From Rhodovastum atsumiense (GTDB lineage Bacteria; Pseudomonadota; Alphaproteobacteria; Acetobacterales; Acetobacteraceae), in contig NZ_OW485601.1 in NCBI RefSeq assembly GCF_937425535.1, positions 4,881,501 through 4,945,500 of the forward strand: DNA of 64,000 nt. The letters run 5' to 3'. This document shows positions 9,770 to 18,483 of this stretch, one piece after another. A model generated the notes under the pieces. That model ran no database searches. It was not told the DNA's origin and was given only the letters and a program-made list of their open reading frames with translations. Both the position numbers and the translations under genes were made by a program. The stretch's first letter is position 1. Each line of letters starts with the position of its first letter.

Positions 9770-10279
9770 ATGAGGCGATGGGGGCGCGGGACGAGGGCAT
9801 TGGCTCGATACGGAGAGGCATACAAGCGGCGAGTGGTGGCCCGGTTGCTGCCACCGGAGAGCGCGGCGGTAGAGGTGGTGTCGCGCGAGGTGGGCGTGAG
9901 CGTGGCGACGCTGGAGCGCTGGCGGGCGGCTGCGTTGGTTGAGCCCGGCGCGGCGGCGGGAGGGGAGGAACGATGGACGCCGGCGGCACGGCTGGAAGCG
10001 GTGATCACCACGGCGACGATGGACGAGGCGAGCCGCAGTGCCTGGTGCCGGGAGCACGGGCTCTACGTCGCGGACCTGGAGCGCTGGAAGCGTGACGCCA
10101 TGGCCGGGCTGGGCGAGCCCCGAGGCGCCAGTGCTGCCGACACCAAGCAGGACCGGCGACGGATCAAGGAGCTGGAGCGCGAGTTGCAGCGCAAGGACAA
10201 GGCGCTGGCGGAGACCACAGCCTTGCTGGTGATGCGGGGAAAACTGGCGGCGGTCTTCCGCGACGGCGAGGACGCATGA
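9770..10279 (+). CDS. IS3-family transposase OrfA
   Basis: 169 residues with two helix-turn-helix-like modules (AAVEVVSREVGVSVATLERWR; LEAVITT..DEASRSAWCREHGLYVADLERWK) and a C-terminal coiled-coil segment (RRIKELERELQRKDKALAETTALL). A later start, TTG before ARYGEAYKRR, is possible. It overlaps orfB by ATGA, suggesting translational coupling. Its partner OrfB is broken, so it can act only with OrfB from another copy such as that at 32897. Confidence 0.75.
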   Translation: MRRWGRGTRALARYGEAYKRRVVARLLPPESAAVEVVSREVGVSVATLERWRAAALVEPGAAAGGEERWTPAARLEAVITTATMDEASRSAWCREHGLYVADLERWKRDAMAGLGEPRGASAADTKQDRRRIKELERELQRKDKALAETTALLVMRGKLAAVFRDGEDA

Positions 10280-11146
10280 CCTCGCCGGAAGACCGCCGGA
10301 CCCTGCTGGAGGAGGTTGCCCGGGCGCATGCGGCCGGGGCGCGTCTGAGCGCGGCTTGTGCCGAGGCGGGCATTGATCCGCGGACGCGGCAGCGCTGGCG
10401 TGCCGGCACCGACGCCGCCGCTGGCGCGGTGCACGCCGATCGTCGGCCGCAGGCCGAGCGTCCGCGGCCGGCGCAGGCGCTGAGCGCCGAGGAGCGAGCG
10501 CGGATTGTGGCGGTGGCCAACGAGCCGCGGTTTGCCGATGCGCCGCCGGCGCGCATCGTCCCGGCCTTGGCCGACGAGGGTGTCTACATCGCCAGCGAAT
10601 CCAGCTTCCATCGGGTGCTGCGCGCCCACGGCCAGATGAAGCGCCGCGGCCGGGCCAGCCTGCCGAGGGCCTCGCGCCCGCCGACCACGCATGTCGCCAC
10701 CCGTCCCGGCGAGGTTTGGTGCTGGGACGTGACATTTCTGCCGGCCACGGTGCAGGGCCGCTGGTTTTATCTGTACCTGATTCTCGACCTCTACAGCCGC
10801 AAGATTGTTGGCTTCGAGGTGCATGACAGCGACACCGCCGAGCACGCCGCCCATCTGGTCCGACGCACGGCACTCGCGGAAGGAGTGCATGCGATGCCAG
10901 CCCGGCCGGTGCTGCACGGCGAAACGGGGCCACGCTGAAGGCGACCACGGTGCTGGCCATGCTGCACTGGCTCGGCATCAGCCCTTCGTATTCGCGCCCG
11001 CGGGTGAGCGACGACAATGCCTTTGCCGAGGCGGTGTTCCGCACCGCCAAATATCGGCCCGCGTTTCCGGCCAGGGGATTTGCCGACCTGGAAGCGGCCC
11101 GGGCATGGGCAGCGTGGTTTGTGCAGTGGTACAACCATGAGCACCG
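10276..11146 (+). pseudogene. IS3-family transposase OrfB, frameshifted 5' part
   Basis: Begins MTSPEDRRTLLEEVARAHAAGARL. The rve-type integrase core starts at EVWCWDVTFLP (first Asp). Where copy 2 reads HGDNGATLK (second catalytic Asp), this copy has lost one base near 10920, reads HGETGPR and stops. The downstream frame (from ~10950) resumes as MLAMLHWLGISPSYSRPRVSDDNAFAEAVF until the IS256 at 11147. Two independent lesions make it non-functional. Confidence 0.8.
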
Positions 11147-12465
11147 AGACTGTCGGAAATTTCGTGTGCGGGATGACATGATGGGAAGGAAGGAGAATCC
11201 CTCATGGCCCGACGCAAGGAGCCGCGTATCCCGGACGCGGTGCTCGACCAACTGCTGGCGGGAGCTGACCCGAAGACGGCCTTTGACCCGAAAGGCCTGC
11301 TTGACGAGCTGAAGAAGGCGCTGGCGGAGCGGGTGCTGAACGCGGAGATGGATCACCATCTGGCTGGCGACGAGACCGGGAACAGCCGCAATGGCTATGG
11401 ACGAAAGACGGTGATCACCGACACGGGGAAGCTGACCCTGGAGATCCCGCGGGACCGGCAGTCGACTTTCGATCCCCAGCTGATTGCGAAGTATCAGAGA
11501 CGATTTCCTGGCTTCGACGACAAGATCATTTCCATGTATGCGCGTGGCATGAGCACGCGGGAGATTGTCGGCCATCTTCGTGAGCTTTATGGCATCGATG
11601 TCTCGCCGGATCTGATCAGTGCGGTGACTGATGCCGTTTTGGACGAGATCACCACCTGGCAGGCCCGACCGCTGGAGCCGGTCTACCCGCTGGTTTTCTT
11701 CGATGCCCTGCGGGTGAAGATCCGGGACGAAGGCATGGTCCGCAACAAGGCCGTCCATGTGGCACTTGGCGTGCGAGCCGACGGCACCAAGGAAGTCCTT
11801 GGTCTATGGCTCGAACAGAACGAGGGAGCGAAATTCTGGCTGCGGGTGATGAACGAGCTGCGCAATCGTGGCGTGGAAGACATCCTGGTTGCCGTAGTTG
11901 ATGGATTGAAGGGCTTCCCCGAAGCCATCCTCGCGGTCTTTCCCCAGACCACCGTTCAGACCTGTATTGTTCATCTGCTGCGCCAGAGCCTGGATTTCGT
12001 CTCTTACAAAGATCGCAAGGCGGTCGCCGGTGCCCTCAAGGAAATCTACCGAGCAGTAGACGCCACCGCGGCAGAAGCGGCATTGACGGCTTTTGAAGAA
12101 GGGCCATGGGGCCAGAAATACCCGGCCATTGGCCAGAGTTGGCGCCGCGCCTGGAGTGAGGTGATCCCCTTCTACGCCTTCCCGAGCGAGGTTCGACGCA
12201 TTCTCTATACGACCAATGCTATCGAATCTCTCAATGCCAAACTTCGGCGGGCGGTGCGGGCGAGAGGACATTTTCCGAATGACGACGCTGCATTGAAGCT
12301 GCTCTTTCTGGTCTTGAACCGGGCGGAGAAAGAGTGGACCATGCCAGCGCGTGAATGGTGCATGGCCAAGGCCCAGTTCGCCATCCTTTTCGGCGAACGG
12401 TTCACCCGGGCTCTGGCCTGAACGTGTGCAACGTCATCTCGCACACGAAATTCCGGATAGTCCCT
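11147..12465 (+). mobile_element. IS256-family element, copy 1 (1319 bp), 8-bp duplication
   Basis: Flanked by the 8-bp direct repeat GAGCACCG at 11139-11146 and 12466-12473. Imperfect terminal inverted repeats share GGAATTTCGTGTGCG. Removing the element and one repeat rejoins the IS3 OrfB frame at YNHEHRHSGIRY. The same 1319-bp element recurs inverted at 16602-17920. Confidence 0.92.
11204..12421 (+). CDS. IS256-family transposase
   Basis: 405 residues, full length for the family. DDE residues are in FFDALRVKIR, VVDGLKGFPEA and TTNAIESLNAKLRR. The N-terminus (ARRKEPRIPDAVLDQLLAG) and the NSRNGYGRKTV segment are typical. Start ATG 11204 follows AAGGAGAA. The protein is identical to that at 16646-17863 except for Thr/Ile in KEW(T/I)MPAREW, which suggests recent transposition and probable activity. 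Confidence 0.92.
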   Translation: MARRKEPRIPDAVLDQLLAGADPKTAFDPKGLLDELKKALAERVLNAEMDHHLAGDETGNSRNGYGRKTVITDTGKLTLEIPRDRQSTFDPQLIAKYQRRFPGFDDKIISMYARGMSTREIVGHLRELYGIDVSPDLISAVTDAVLDEITTWQARPLEPVYPLVFFDALRVKIRDEGMVRNKAVHVALGVRADGTKEVLGLWLEQNEGAKFWLRVMNELRNRGVEDILVAVVDGLKGFPEAILAVFPQTTVQTCIVHLLRQSLDFVSYKDRKAVAGALKEIYRAVDATAAEAALTAFEEGPWGQKYPAIGQSWRRAWSEVIPFYAFPSEVRRILYTTNAIESLNAKLRRAVRARGHFPNDDAALKLLFLVLNRAEKEWTMPAREWCMAKAQFAILFGERFTRALA

Positions 12466-12473
12466 GAGCACCG

Positions 12474-12804
12474 GCACAGCGGCATCCGCTACGTCACCCC
12501 GGCGCAGCGCCATGCCGGTGAGGATGGCGGCTTGCTCGCCGCCCGCCATGCCGTCTACCAGGCGGCACGCGAGCGCCATCCCCGGCGCTGGAGCCGGCAC
12601 ACCCGCAATTGGACCCCAATCGGTGCGGTCACGCTCAACCCGGAGCGCGACATCGTCATTCAGCCTTGCCCGACAAAGACCCAGCTTTCCGGTTCGATCG
12701 GCGCACCTGCTTTCCTGCCCCGACCTGGCAGCGCCGTGGCAGGCTCCGCCCTGGTCGGAGGGGCACAGCATCCAGCCCACCCACCCTCAGCACAGCCCGG
12801 ATAG
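12474..12804 (+). pseudogene. IS3-family OrfB, 3' part beyond the IS256
   Basis: Continues the interrupted OrfB (HSGIRYVTPAQRHAGED...NWTPIGAVTLNPERD), the C-terminal part of the integrase core, then a proline-rich tail ending SAQPG. It aligns with the end of the intact OrfB at 32897-34213, but is shorter because ~90 bases of the tail are absent. Confidence 0.8.
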
Positions 12805-12851
12805 GGGGATATTCGTTACGAGATACAAGCGGCAACCACGTTGACACGCAC

Positions 12852-13220
12852 CGGTTCCCCGAGGGAACGCCATGCGGGTGACATGGGCCGTGTCATCAGG
12901 GACCGGCGGCGGTGATGCAGGACGCAGACACATGACAACCTCTGCGGGATAGGGTGGTCCCGTTAACGCCTAATCGCCATGGGTGGTCGCATTTCGCCAG
13001 CAGTGTCGAAAGCGCGGAAGAGCCGCAACTGCTTGCCGACGGGGCGGGCCATTCCATAAATTTCCGACAGTCTCGCGGGTTTGCCCCGATCGGTGATCAG
13101 GTCCGTCAGCGTCCCGGCGATGCCATGAATAATACCCATGTCCGTTGGTCGGAACCTATCGTTGCCCCGGGATGGCCCCATTGCTGGAAGCAACCCCCTG
13201 GCTATCGGTTCCGACCTCTG
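12852..13220. other. Intergenic remnant with a solo IS256 end
   Basis: No supported gene. A 16-base stretch at 13058-13073 (AAATTTCCGACAGTCT) is identical to the outer end of the 1319-bp IS256 element, in the orientation of an end facing left. A minus-strand frame here ends GKQLRLFRAFDTAGEMRPP but has no recognised family. Confidence 0.5.
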
Positions 13221-13253
13221 AGTGTCTGTCCGCGAGGATCTTGAATTTGGGTA

Positions 13254-13727
13254 ATGAGTTACCAGTTTCCTCGTATGTGGACCAAGGAGAACCGAGCCCG
13301 CTACGATCGTAGCGGTCTGCGCTATGAGAGCGACCTGACCGACGCTGAATGGGCGTTGGTGGCACCGTTGATTCCGCCGGCCAAGCATGGTGGTGCCACA
13401 CGCAGTGTCGACGAGCGGGAGATCGTCAACGGGCTGATGTACATCCTGAGCACCGGTTGCCAATGGCGGGCGATCCCGAAGGACCTGCCACCGCGCAGCA
13501 CGCTGTGGGGTTATTTCGACCGCTGGGAATGGGACGGCACGCTGAAGCGCATCCATCATGCGCTCTACGTGCAATGCCGCGAACAGGCTGGGCGTGAGGC
13601 CAGCCCGACGGCCGCGATCATCGACAGCCAGAGCGTGAAAAGCGCCGAAAAAGGGGGAAGTCGATCGATCCGCCTGCGTACGATTCGGGCAAGAAGATCA
13701 GGGGCAAGAAGCGCCATATTCTCGTAG
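13254..13727 (+). CDS. IS5-family transposase, first frame
   Basis: N-terminal part containing the DUF4096-type region (YESDLTDAEWALVAPLIPPAKHGG...STGCQWRAIPKDLPP) and the first catalytic Asp in AIIDSQSVKSAEKGG. The frame ends 50 residues short of the next conserved block. The sequence at the change is GAAAAAGGGGGAAG, and IS427-type elements often use such A/G runs for programmed frameshifting. It is therefore probably one half of a fusion protein rather than a dead gene. Confidence 0.75.
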   Translation: MSYQFPRMWTKENRARYDRSGLRYESDLTDAEWALVAPLIPPAKHGGATRSVDEREIVNGLMYILSTGCQWRAIPKDLPPRSTLWGYFDRWEWDGTLKRIHHALYVQCREQAGREASPTAAIIDSQSVKSAEKGGSRSIRLRTIRARRSGARSAIFS

Positions 13728-13741
13728 ATACCGAGGGCTTC

Positions 13742-14113
13742 GTGCTGGAGGCGATCGTGCATGCCGCCGACCTGCAGGATCGGGACGGCGGCGTCCTGCT
13801 GTTGGCCGCCCTGTTCGGCCTGTTCCCGTTCCTGCGCAGGCTCTACGCTGATGCGGCCTACCAAGGCCCCAAGTTCGAGGCGGCAGTGAAGCGTCTCCTG
13901 CGGCAGGTCAAGCTGGAGATCGTCCGTCGGGCCGATGCCGCCAACGGCTTTGTGGTGTTGCCGAAACGCTGGATCGTCGAGCGCACGATCGGCTGGCTCA
14001 ACCGTTGCCGCCGCCTCGCCAAGGACTGGGAGAACCTGAACCGCAAGGCGCTCGCATTCCTGCGACTCGCCTCAATTCGCCTGATGGTCCGAAGGCTCTG
14101 CCAACCCGCATGA
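13742..14113 (+). CDS. IS5-family transposase, second frame
   Basis: In-frame coding actually extends upstream to about 13660 (SIDPPAYDSGKKIRGKKRHILVDTEG). It continues through LYADAAYQGPKF, with the second Asp, and RWIVERTIGWLNRCRRLAKDWE, with the Glu. Together with the preceding frame it makes a full DDE transposase of ~270 residues if a -1 shift occurs near 13650. Confidence 0.75.
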   Translation: MLEAIVHAADLQDRDGGVLLLAALFGLFPFLRRLYADAAYQGPKFEAAVKRLLRQVKLEIVRRADAANGFVVLPKRWIVERTIGWLNRCRRLAKDWENLNRKALAFLRLASIRLMVRRLCQPA

Positions 14114-14151
14114 ACTTCTCGGACAGACACTGAGCATTGGTATAAGATGGG

Positions 14152-14241
14152 TTAGATCGCGCGCACGTAAGCCCGCTGTGTCTCCAGGGACAGCCCGGCG
14201 AGGTCCATGTCCTCAATCATCCTGGTGCGAAGCGGCGACAT
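14152..14241 (-). pseudogene. Tyrosine recombinase/integrase N-terminal stub
   Basis: A 29-residue frame, MSPLRTRMIEDMDLAGLSLETQRAYVRAI, preceded by GGAGG. This matches the start of the N-terminal core-binding domain of phage/integron-type tyrosine recombinases found beside mobile islands. The rest is gone, and the stub ends ~20 bp from the IS5 right end. It suggests that an integrase-bearing island once began here. Confidence 0.6.
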
Positions 14242-14550
14242 GACGACCTCCTATGGCTGATACTGCGGTAAGCAATCAGCCCGCCGACCCAAAGAGATAC
14301 ATCCTGCTGCTCAGCCAAGCTTTGATTTGCTCCTTGGCGGAGCCGTTCCGTCCAACATCAGGTAGCAGCGCACCGCCCAAAGGATCACCTCGGCCGTGAA
14401 GAGCCGCCCCTTGAAGTTCGCCACCGCCGCCGTCTCCGATCCTCTGTCCTGGATGATCATACCTCCGACGGATTTCGCCGTAATATTTGCAACAGAGCCC
14501 GGTTTCTTTGTAACAGAGGAGTAGTTCACATATGATTTCTACGAAAGATA
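14242..14550. other. No recognisable gene
   Basis: About 300 bp between the integrase stub and radC. Short GC-rich frames show no recognisable content. The sequence turns AT-rich towards radC. Confidence 0.4.
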
Positions 14551-15360
14551 CTACAATAGATTGGCAGATCTAAAGCTGAGCCAGCGCCCTTTTCCAATTA
14601 TTATATGATCGTGTATAAATATATCGAGAGCACTCGCGGCTTGTTTTATTTTTTGTGTCATATGTATATCATCCAAGGAAGGCGATGGATCGCCACTCGG
14701 ATGATTATGTACCAATATCAATGCGGTAGCATGCAACTCCAAAGCCCGCTTCACTACCTCTCGTGGGTACACGGGCGTATGATTAACCGTTCCGCTTCCA
14801 AGCGTTTCGTCAGCTAGTAGATGATTTTTCCCATCAAGAAATAATACAAGGAATTGTTCAGTGCTTGATCTGCTAATTCTTGAATTAAGATAACCAATAA
14901 GCTTACCAATATTATTTACAATCGGCAAATTAATTATTTCTGATTTTGCCATTTTAACGGCAGCAGATTTAGTTGTTGCTAGTATTCGAACTATAGAAAC
15001 ATTTACACCTTGAACTGAAAGCAATTCAGATGCTGTTGCTGAAAGTACATTTGTAATATTTCCAAACTTTGTTATTAATGCTTTTGAAATTTTTCTTGAA
15101 TTTCTCTTGTTTGTGCCAGGTAAAACAAGCATTTCTAAATATTCTTGATCAGACATATCCCCCAACTCGCGCTCAACGGTTTCATCATACAAACGAGCTA
15201 AGTTGGCCTGTGCATCATTGAATTCTTGTACAAGGCCAGGGCCTTGTTCCGCGAATCCCGAATAATGCTCACCACGAACTACCACAGCTGATGCGATAAC
15301 ATCAGATGGCAACGGCGGATTCTTATTAGAGTGTTTCATACTTCTATAATTACACAACAA
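14551..15360 (-). CDS. radC: RadC-family JAMM-domain protein
   Basis: 269 residues. A helix-hairpin-helix-like segment (ELLSVQGVNVSIVRIL, ~110) precedes the JAB/JAMM domain with Glu in YPREVVKRA and the metal motif HNHPSGDPSPSLDD, a complete HxH-x7-S-x2-D. RadC proteins are common in genomic islands; their biochemical role is unsettled and they are not required for DNA repair in E. coli. An alternative start is ATG 15339. The gene is strikingly AT-rich against its surroundings, a strong sign of horizontal origin. Confidence 0.85.
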   Translation of the reverse strand: MLCNYRSMKHSNKNPPLPSDVIASAVVVRGEHYSGFAEQGPGLVQEFNDAQANLARLYDETVERELGDMSDQEYLEMLVLPGTNKRNSRKISKALITKFGNITNVLSATASELLSVQGVNVSIVRILATTKSAAVKMAKSEIINLPIVNNIGKLIGYLNSRISRSSTEQFLVLFLDGKNHLLADETLGSGTVNHTPVYPREVVKRALELHATALILVHNHPSGDPSPSLDDIHMTQKIKQAASALDIFIHDHIIIGKGRWLSFRSANLL

Positions 15361-15554
15361 TGTATCGATATGTTAATTATTTTTGTTTAAAAAACAATAT
15401 TAAAGCGTTAATTTTAAATAAAAAATTCGTTAATTTGCCATTTAACGATAACGATAAATTGACAAAGCTCTTTTTGGCTGAAGGAAGATGCCTTCTTATT
15501 GAAGAAGTTGATATAAAGCGAAATTGTAATATTCTGGAGCTCGAAGTTAATTAG
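15360..15554 (+). CDS. Small AT-rich hypothetical protein (uncertain)
   Basis: 64-residue frame, MYRYVNYFCLKNNIKALILNKKF..., divergent from radC and starting at the same base. Low GC inflates open frames less than high GC does, so it may be real, but no family or convincing ribosome-binding site is seen. Confidence 0.3.
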   Translation: MYRYVNYFCLKNNIKALILNKKFVNLPFNDNDKLTKLFLAEGRCLLIEEVDIKRNCNILELEVN

Positions 15555-15803
15555 CACATACATCTTAAATAATGTGCATGCTTATAAAAATCATGCTATA
15601 AATTACCAGAACTAATATGGCTTCTATAATAATAGAAAAATGCAAACTTGGTGTTGCTACCGAGGCCGCCTTATGATCGACGGGAGAACAACCAGTTGGC
15701 CACTTGTCTTTTGTCTTGTGTTATGTCATTTATGAGAGTGTACTGACGCGGTGATAGTGGTTGCTGAGTGTAAGCTGTCGAACCGCCGATGGCGTATTTG
15801 CCA
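15555..15803. other. AT-to-GC transition, no gene seen
   Basis: Right border of the AT-rich radC island, leading to the IS1182 transposase 3' end. No recognisable coding or RNA feature was found. Confidence 0.4.
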
Positions 15804-16601
15804 TCAGATCGTTTTCAGCGCCTTTGCCGATGCTTGCCGATTCTGTTGCAAATTCCCGGCGCGATGAACAGGAAGACCAGCCCGCCATTCGGTGTGGCGA
15901 CGGCGCCAAGCCAGGCCGAAGCCCGGTCCCGAAGTTGCCGGGGTTGTCCCGGCTCCGATCAGGAACCGCATGATCAGCCCCAGATTGTATCCGGCGATGT
16001 GGATGAGGTAGCGCTTCTGAACGTTTTCGCCACCGCGGTGCCAGGTTCGTCGCATGTCGCCACGATCGAGGATCAGGGCAAAGCCGCGTTCCACGCGCTC
16101 GGTCCGCAATCGGAAGGCGGCGCGAGCGACCCCGGACAGCAGACGCGCCCTGTTGTTATAGACGGCCCGGCGCGCGGCCCCATCACCATGCCAACGCAGG
16201 CATTGTTTGCGCTCCGGCTCGGCAATGCGGGTCTTCCAGGGGCCATCCTCCAGCGCCTTCAACGTGGCGCGCGCATGATACCCTTTGTCGGCAACCAGTT
16301 CGGCCGGATTGTCGGGCGTCGGCGCCGCCTCCACCGCGGTCAGTTGCTTGGTCGCGGCGGTCAGCGTGCCGGGCATCGTCGTGGTGTCACCCTGGTCGGC
16401 CGTGTGCACCTCGGCGGCGATGATGGCGCCGGTGTCGAGATCGACCGCATGCTCCGGCTTGTAGGCCAGATAGGTGCAGCCACCCTTCAGCTAGGCGATC
16501 TTCGCCGCCGGGTCGACCCGCCTTTGCCAATCGGCGTTGGACAGCATCTTGTTCTTGCGGCCGCGGTCGAGCCGGATCAGGTCCTCCGTTGTCGGTTCTC
16601 A
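15804..16601 (-). pseudogene. IS1182-family transposase, C-terminal part
   Basis: Contains the DDE_Tnp_1 blocks EHAVDLDTGAII, ELVADKGYHARATLKALEDGPWKTRIAEPERKQ and VERGFALILDRGDMRRTWHRGGENVQKRYLIHIAGYNLGLIMR. Upstream of these the frame has a TAG at 16491-16493. It is severed from its N-terminal half (17921-18483) by the inverted IS256. Doubly inactivated. Confidence 0.8.
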
Positions 16602-17920
16602 AGGGACTATCCGGAATTTCGTGTGCGAGATGACGTTGCACACGTTCAGGCCAGAGCCCGGGTGAACCGTTCGCCGAAAAGGATGGCGAACTGGGCCTTG
16701 GCCATGCACCATTCACGCGCTGGCATGATCCACTCTTTCTCCGCCCGGTTCAAGACCAGAAAGAGCAGCTTCAATGCAGCGTCGTCATTCGGAAAATGTC
16801 CTCTCGCCCGCACCGCCCGCCGAAGTTTGGCATTGAGAGATTCGATAGCATTGGTCGTATAGAGAATGCGTCGAACCTCGCTCGGGAAGGCGTAGAAGGG
16901 GATCACCTCACTCCAGGCGCGGCGCCAACTCTGGCCAATGGCCGGGTATTTCTGGCCCCATGGCCCTTCTTCAAAAGCCGTCAATGCCGCTTCTGCCGCG
17001 GTGGCGTCTACTGCTCGGTAGATTTCCTTGAGGGCACCGGCGACCGCCTTGCGATCTTTGTAAGAGACGAAATCCAGGCTCTGGCGCAGCAGATGAACAA
17101 TACAGGTCTGAACGGTGGTCTGGGGAAAGACCGCGAGGATGGCTTCGGGGAAGCCCTTCAATCCATCAACTACGGCAACCAGGATGTCTTCCACGCCACG
17201 ATTGCGCAGCTCGTTCATCACCCGCAGCCAGAATTTCGCTCCCTCGTTCTGTTCGAGCCATAGACCAAGGACTTCCTTGGTGCCGTCGGCTCGCACGCCA
17301 AGTGCCACATGGACGGCCTTGTTGCGGACCATGCCTTCGTCCCGGATCTTCACCCGCAGGGCATCGAAGAAAACCAGCGGGTAGACCGGCTCCAGCGGTC
17401 GGGCCTGCCAGGTGGTGATCTCGTCCAAAACGGCATCAGTCACCGCACTGATCAGATCCGGCGAGACATCGATGCCATAAAGCTCACGAAGATGGCCGAC
17501 AATCTCCCGCGTGCTCATGCCACGCGCATACATGGAAATGATCTTGTCGTCGAAGCCAGGAAATCGTCTCTGATACTTCGCAATCAGCTGGGGATCGAAA
17601 GTCGACTGCCGGTCCCGCGGGATCTCCAGGGTCAGCTTCCCCGTGTCGGTGATCACCGTCTTTCGTCCATAGCCATTGCGGCTGTTCCCGGTCTCGTCGC
17701 CAGCCAGATGGTGATCCATCTCCGCGTTCAGCACCCGCTCCGCCAGCGCCTTCTTCAGCTCGTCAAGCAGGCCTTTCGGGTCAAAGGCCGTCTTCGGGTC
17801 AGCTCCCGCCAGCAGTTGGTCGAGCACCGCGTCCGGGATACGCGGCTCCTTGCGTCGGGCCATGAGGGATTCTCCTTCCTTCCCATCATGTCATCCCGCA
17901 CACGAAATTTCCGACAGTCT
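16602..17920 (-). mobile_element. IS256-family element, copy 2 (1319 bp), inverted
   Basis: Same length and ends as copy 1 (11147-12465) but opposite orientation. Flanks read in the transposase direction are TGAGACAC before and TGAGAACC after: an 8-bp target duplication that has apparently lost one base. Removal rejoins the IS1182 frame near GIET. Confidence 0.88.
16646..17863 (-). CDS. IS256-family transposase
   Basis: 405 residues, differing from the copy at 11204-12421 by one residue (Ile for Thr in KEWIMPAREW). All DDE motifs are intact (FFDALR, VVDGLKG, TNAIESLN). Expressed from within the IS1182 gene on the same strand. Probably functional. Confidence 0.92.
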   Translation of the reverse strand: MARRKEPRIPDAVLDQLLAGADPKTAFDPKGLLDELKKALAERVLNAEMDHHLAGDETGNSRNGYGRKTVITDTGKLTLEIPRDRQSTFDPQLIAKYQRRFPGFDDKIISMYARGMSTREIVGHLRELYGIDVSPDLISAVTDAVLDEITTWQARPLEPVYPLVFFDALRVKIRDEGMVRNKAVHVALGVRADGTKEVLGLWLEQNEGAKFWLRVMNELRNRGVEDILVAVVDGLKGFPEAILAVFPQTTVQTCIVHLLRQSLDFVSYKDRKAVAGALKEIYRAVDATAAEAALTAFEEGPWGQKYPAIGQSWRRAWSEVIPFYAFPSEVRRILYTTNAIESLNAKLRRAVRARGHFPNDDAALKLLFLVLNRAEKEWIMPAREWCMAKAQFAILFGERFTRALA

Positions 17921-18483
17921 CGTGTCTCAATGCCGCTCTCGCGCGCCATACGGGCCAGCATCTCGCGGTAGGTCTCGCCGCTGTCGCGCCGCACCAGCGT
18001 GCGCAGCGCCGCATTGGCCTCCATCGTCGAGGCGTCCACGCCGATCCGCTCGCCCTTGATCAGGCCGCGCTCGGCCAGCCGCTTCAGCACCCAGGTGAAG
18101 ACCTTGTCGTGCATCTCCAGGGGCAGGCGCGAGCGGGTGCGGCTGAGCGTCGAGTGGTCCGGCACCGGGTCGCATTCGCCCAGCCGCAGGAACTCCCGCA
18201 GCGACAGGCTATCGGCGCAGCGCCACTCCAGGCCGCGCTCGCTGTCGATGCCCTCAAAATAGCCGACCGGCAGCATGCGAAAATAACGACCGGGCGGCAA
18301 CGACGGGCGGCCACGCTTCGCGGCGTGGTAGGGCGCGCACTCCGCCTCCACGAACACGTCGAACCCGGCGCCGATCAGCTCGGCCTGGAGGCGGTCATAG
18401 AAGACGTGGTCCGGTGAGCGCGGCAGCTCCGCCCAGGTCACCATCATCGATGCCTGCCGTTCCCGCTGCCGCCCCAGTGCCAT
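17921..18483 (-). pseudogene. IS1182-family transposase, N-terminal part
   Basis: Starts MALGRQRERQASMMVTWAELPRSPDHVFYDRLQ and includes RYFRMLPVGYFEGIDSERGLEWRCADSLSLREFL, VPDHSTLSRTRSRLP and the first Asp in RIGVDASTMEANAALR, all typical of IS1182. The frame ends at SGIET where the IS256 begins. It reads on only into IS sequence. Confidence 0.85.

Larger units (their letters stand above)
9736..12851 (+). mobile_element. IS3-family element, copy 1, interrupted by IS256
   Basis: The ends match copy 2 (32357-34260): left CCCCCTGTGTCA(G/C)TGAAGTTGCCGCC, right ...GTTGACACGCAC. The orfA/orfB genes are about 90% identical to copy 2. OrfB is frameshifted and then split by an IS256 inserted at 11147. 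No target duplication is visible at the outer ends, unlike copy 2. Confidence 0.8.
13221..14131 (+). mobile_element. IS5-family element (IS427-like)
   Basis: Bounded by inverted ends AGTGTCTGTCCG (13221) and CGGACAGACACT (to 14131). It carries a transposase in two overlapping frames. The right end lies beside a truncated tyrosine-recombinase gene. No clear target duplication is visible. Confidence 0.75.

Noticed and set aside
9092-11758. 888-codon minus-strand open frame
   Set aside because: It is antisense to the zinc-ribbon gene and IS3/IS256 transposase genes, with Pro/Arg/Ala-rich low-complexity content. Long antisense frames are expected at this GC content.
12963-13574. Minus-strand 203-codon frame
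   Set aside because: Most of it is antisense to the IS5 transposase. The part outside the IS (ending GKQLRLFRAFDTAGEM) has no recognised family and no start of its own.
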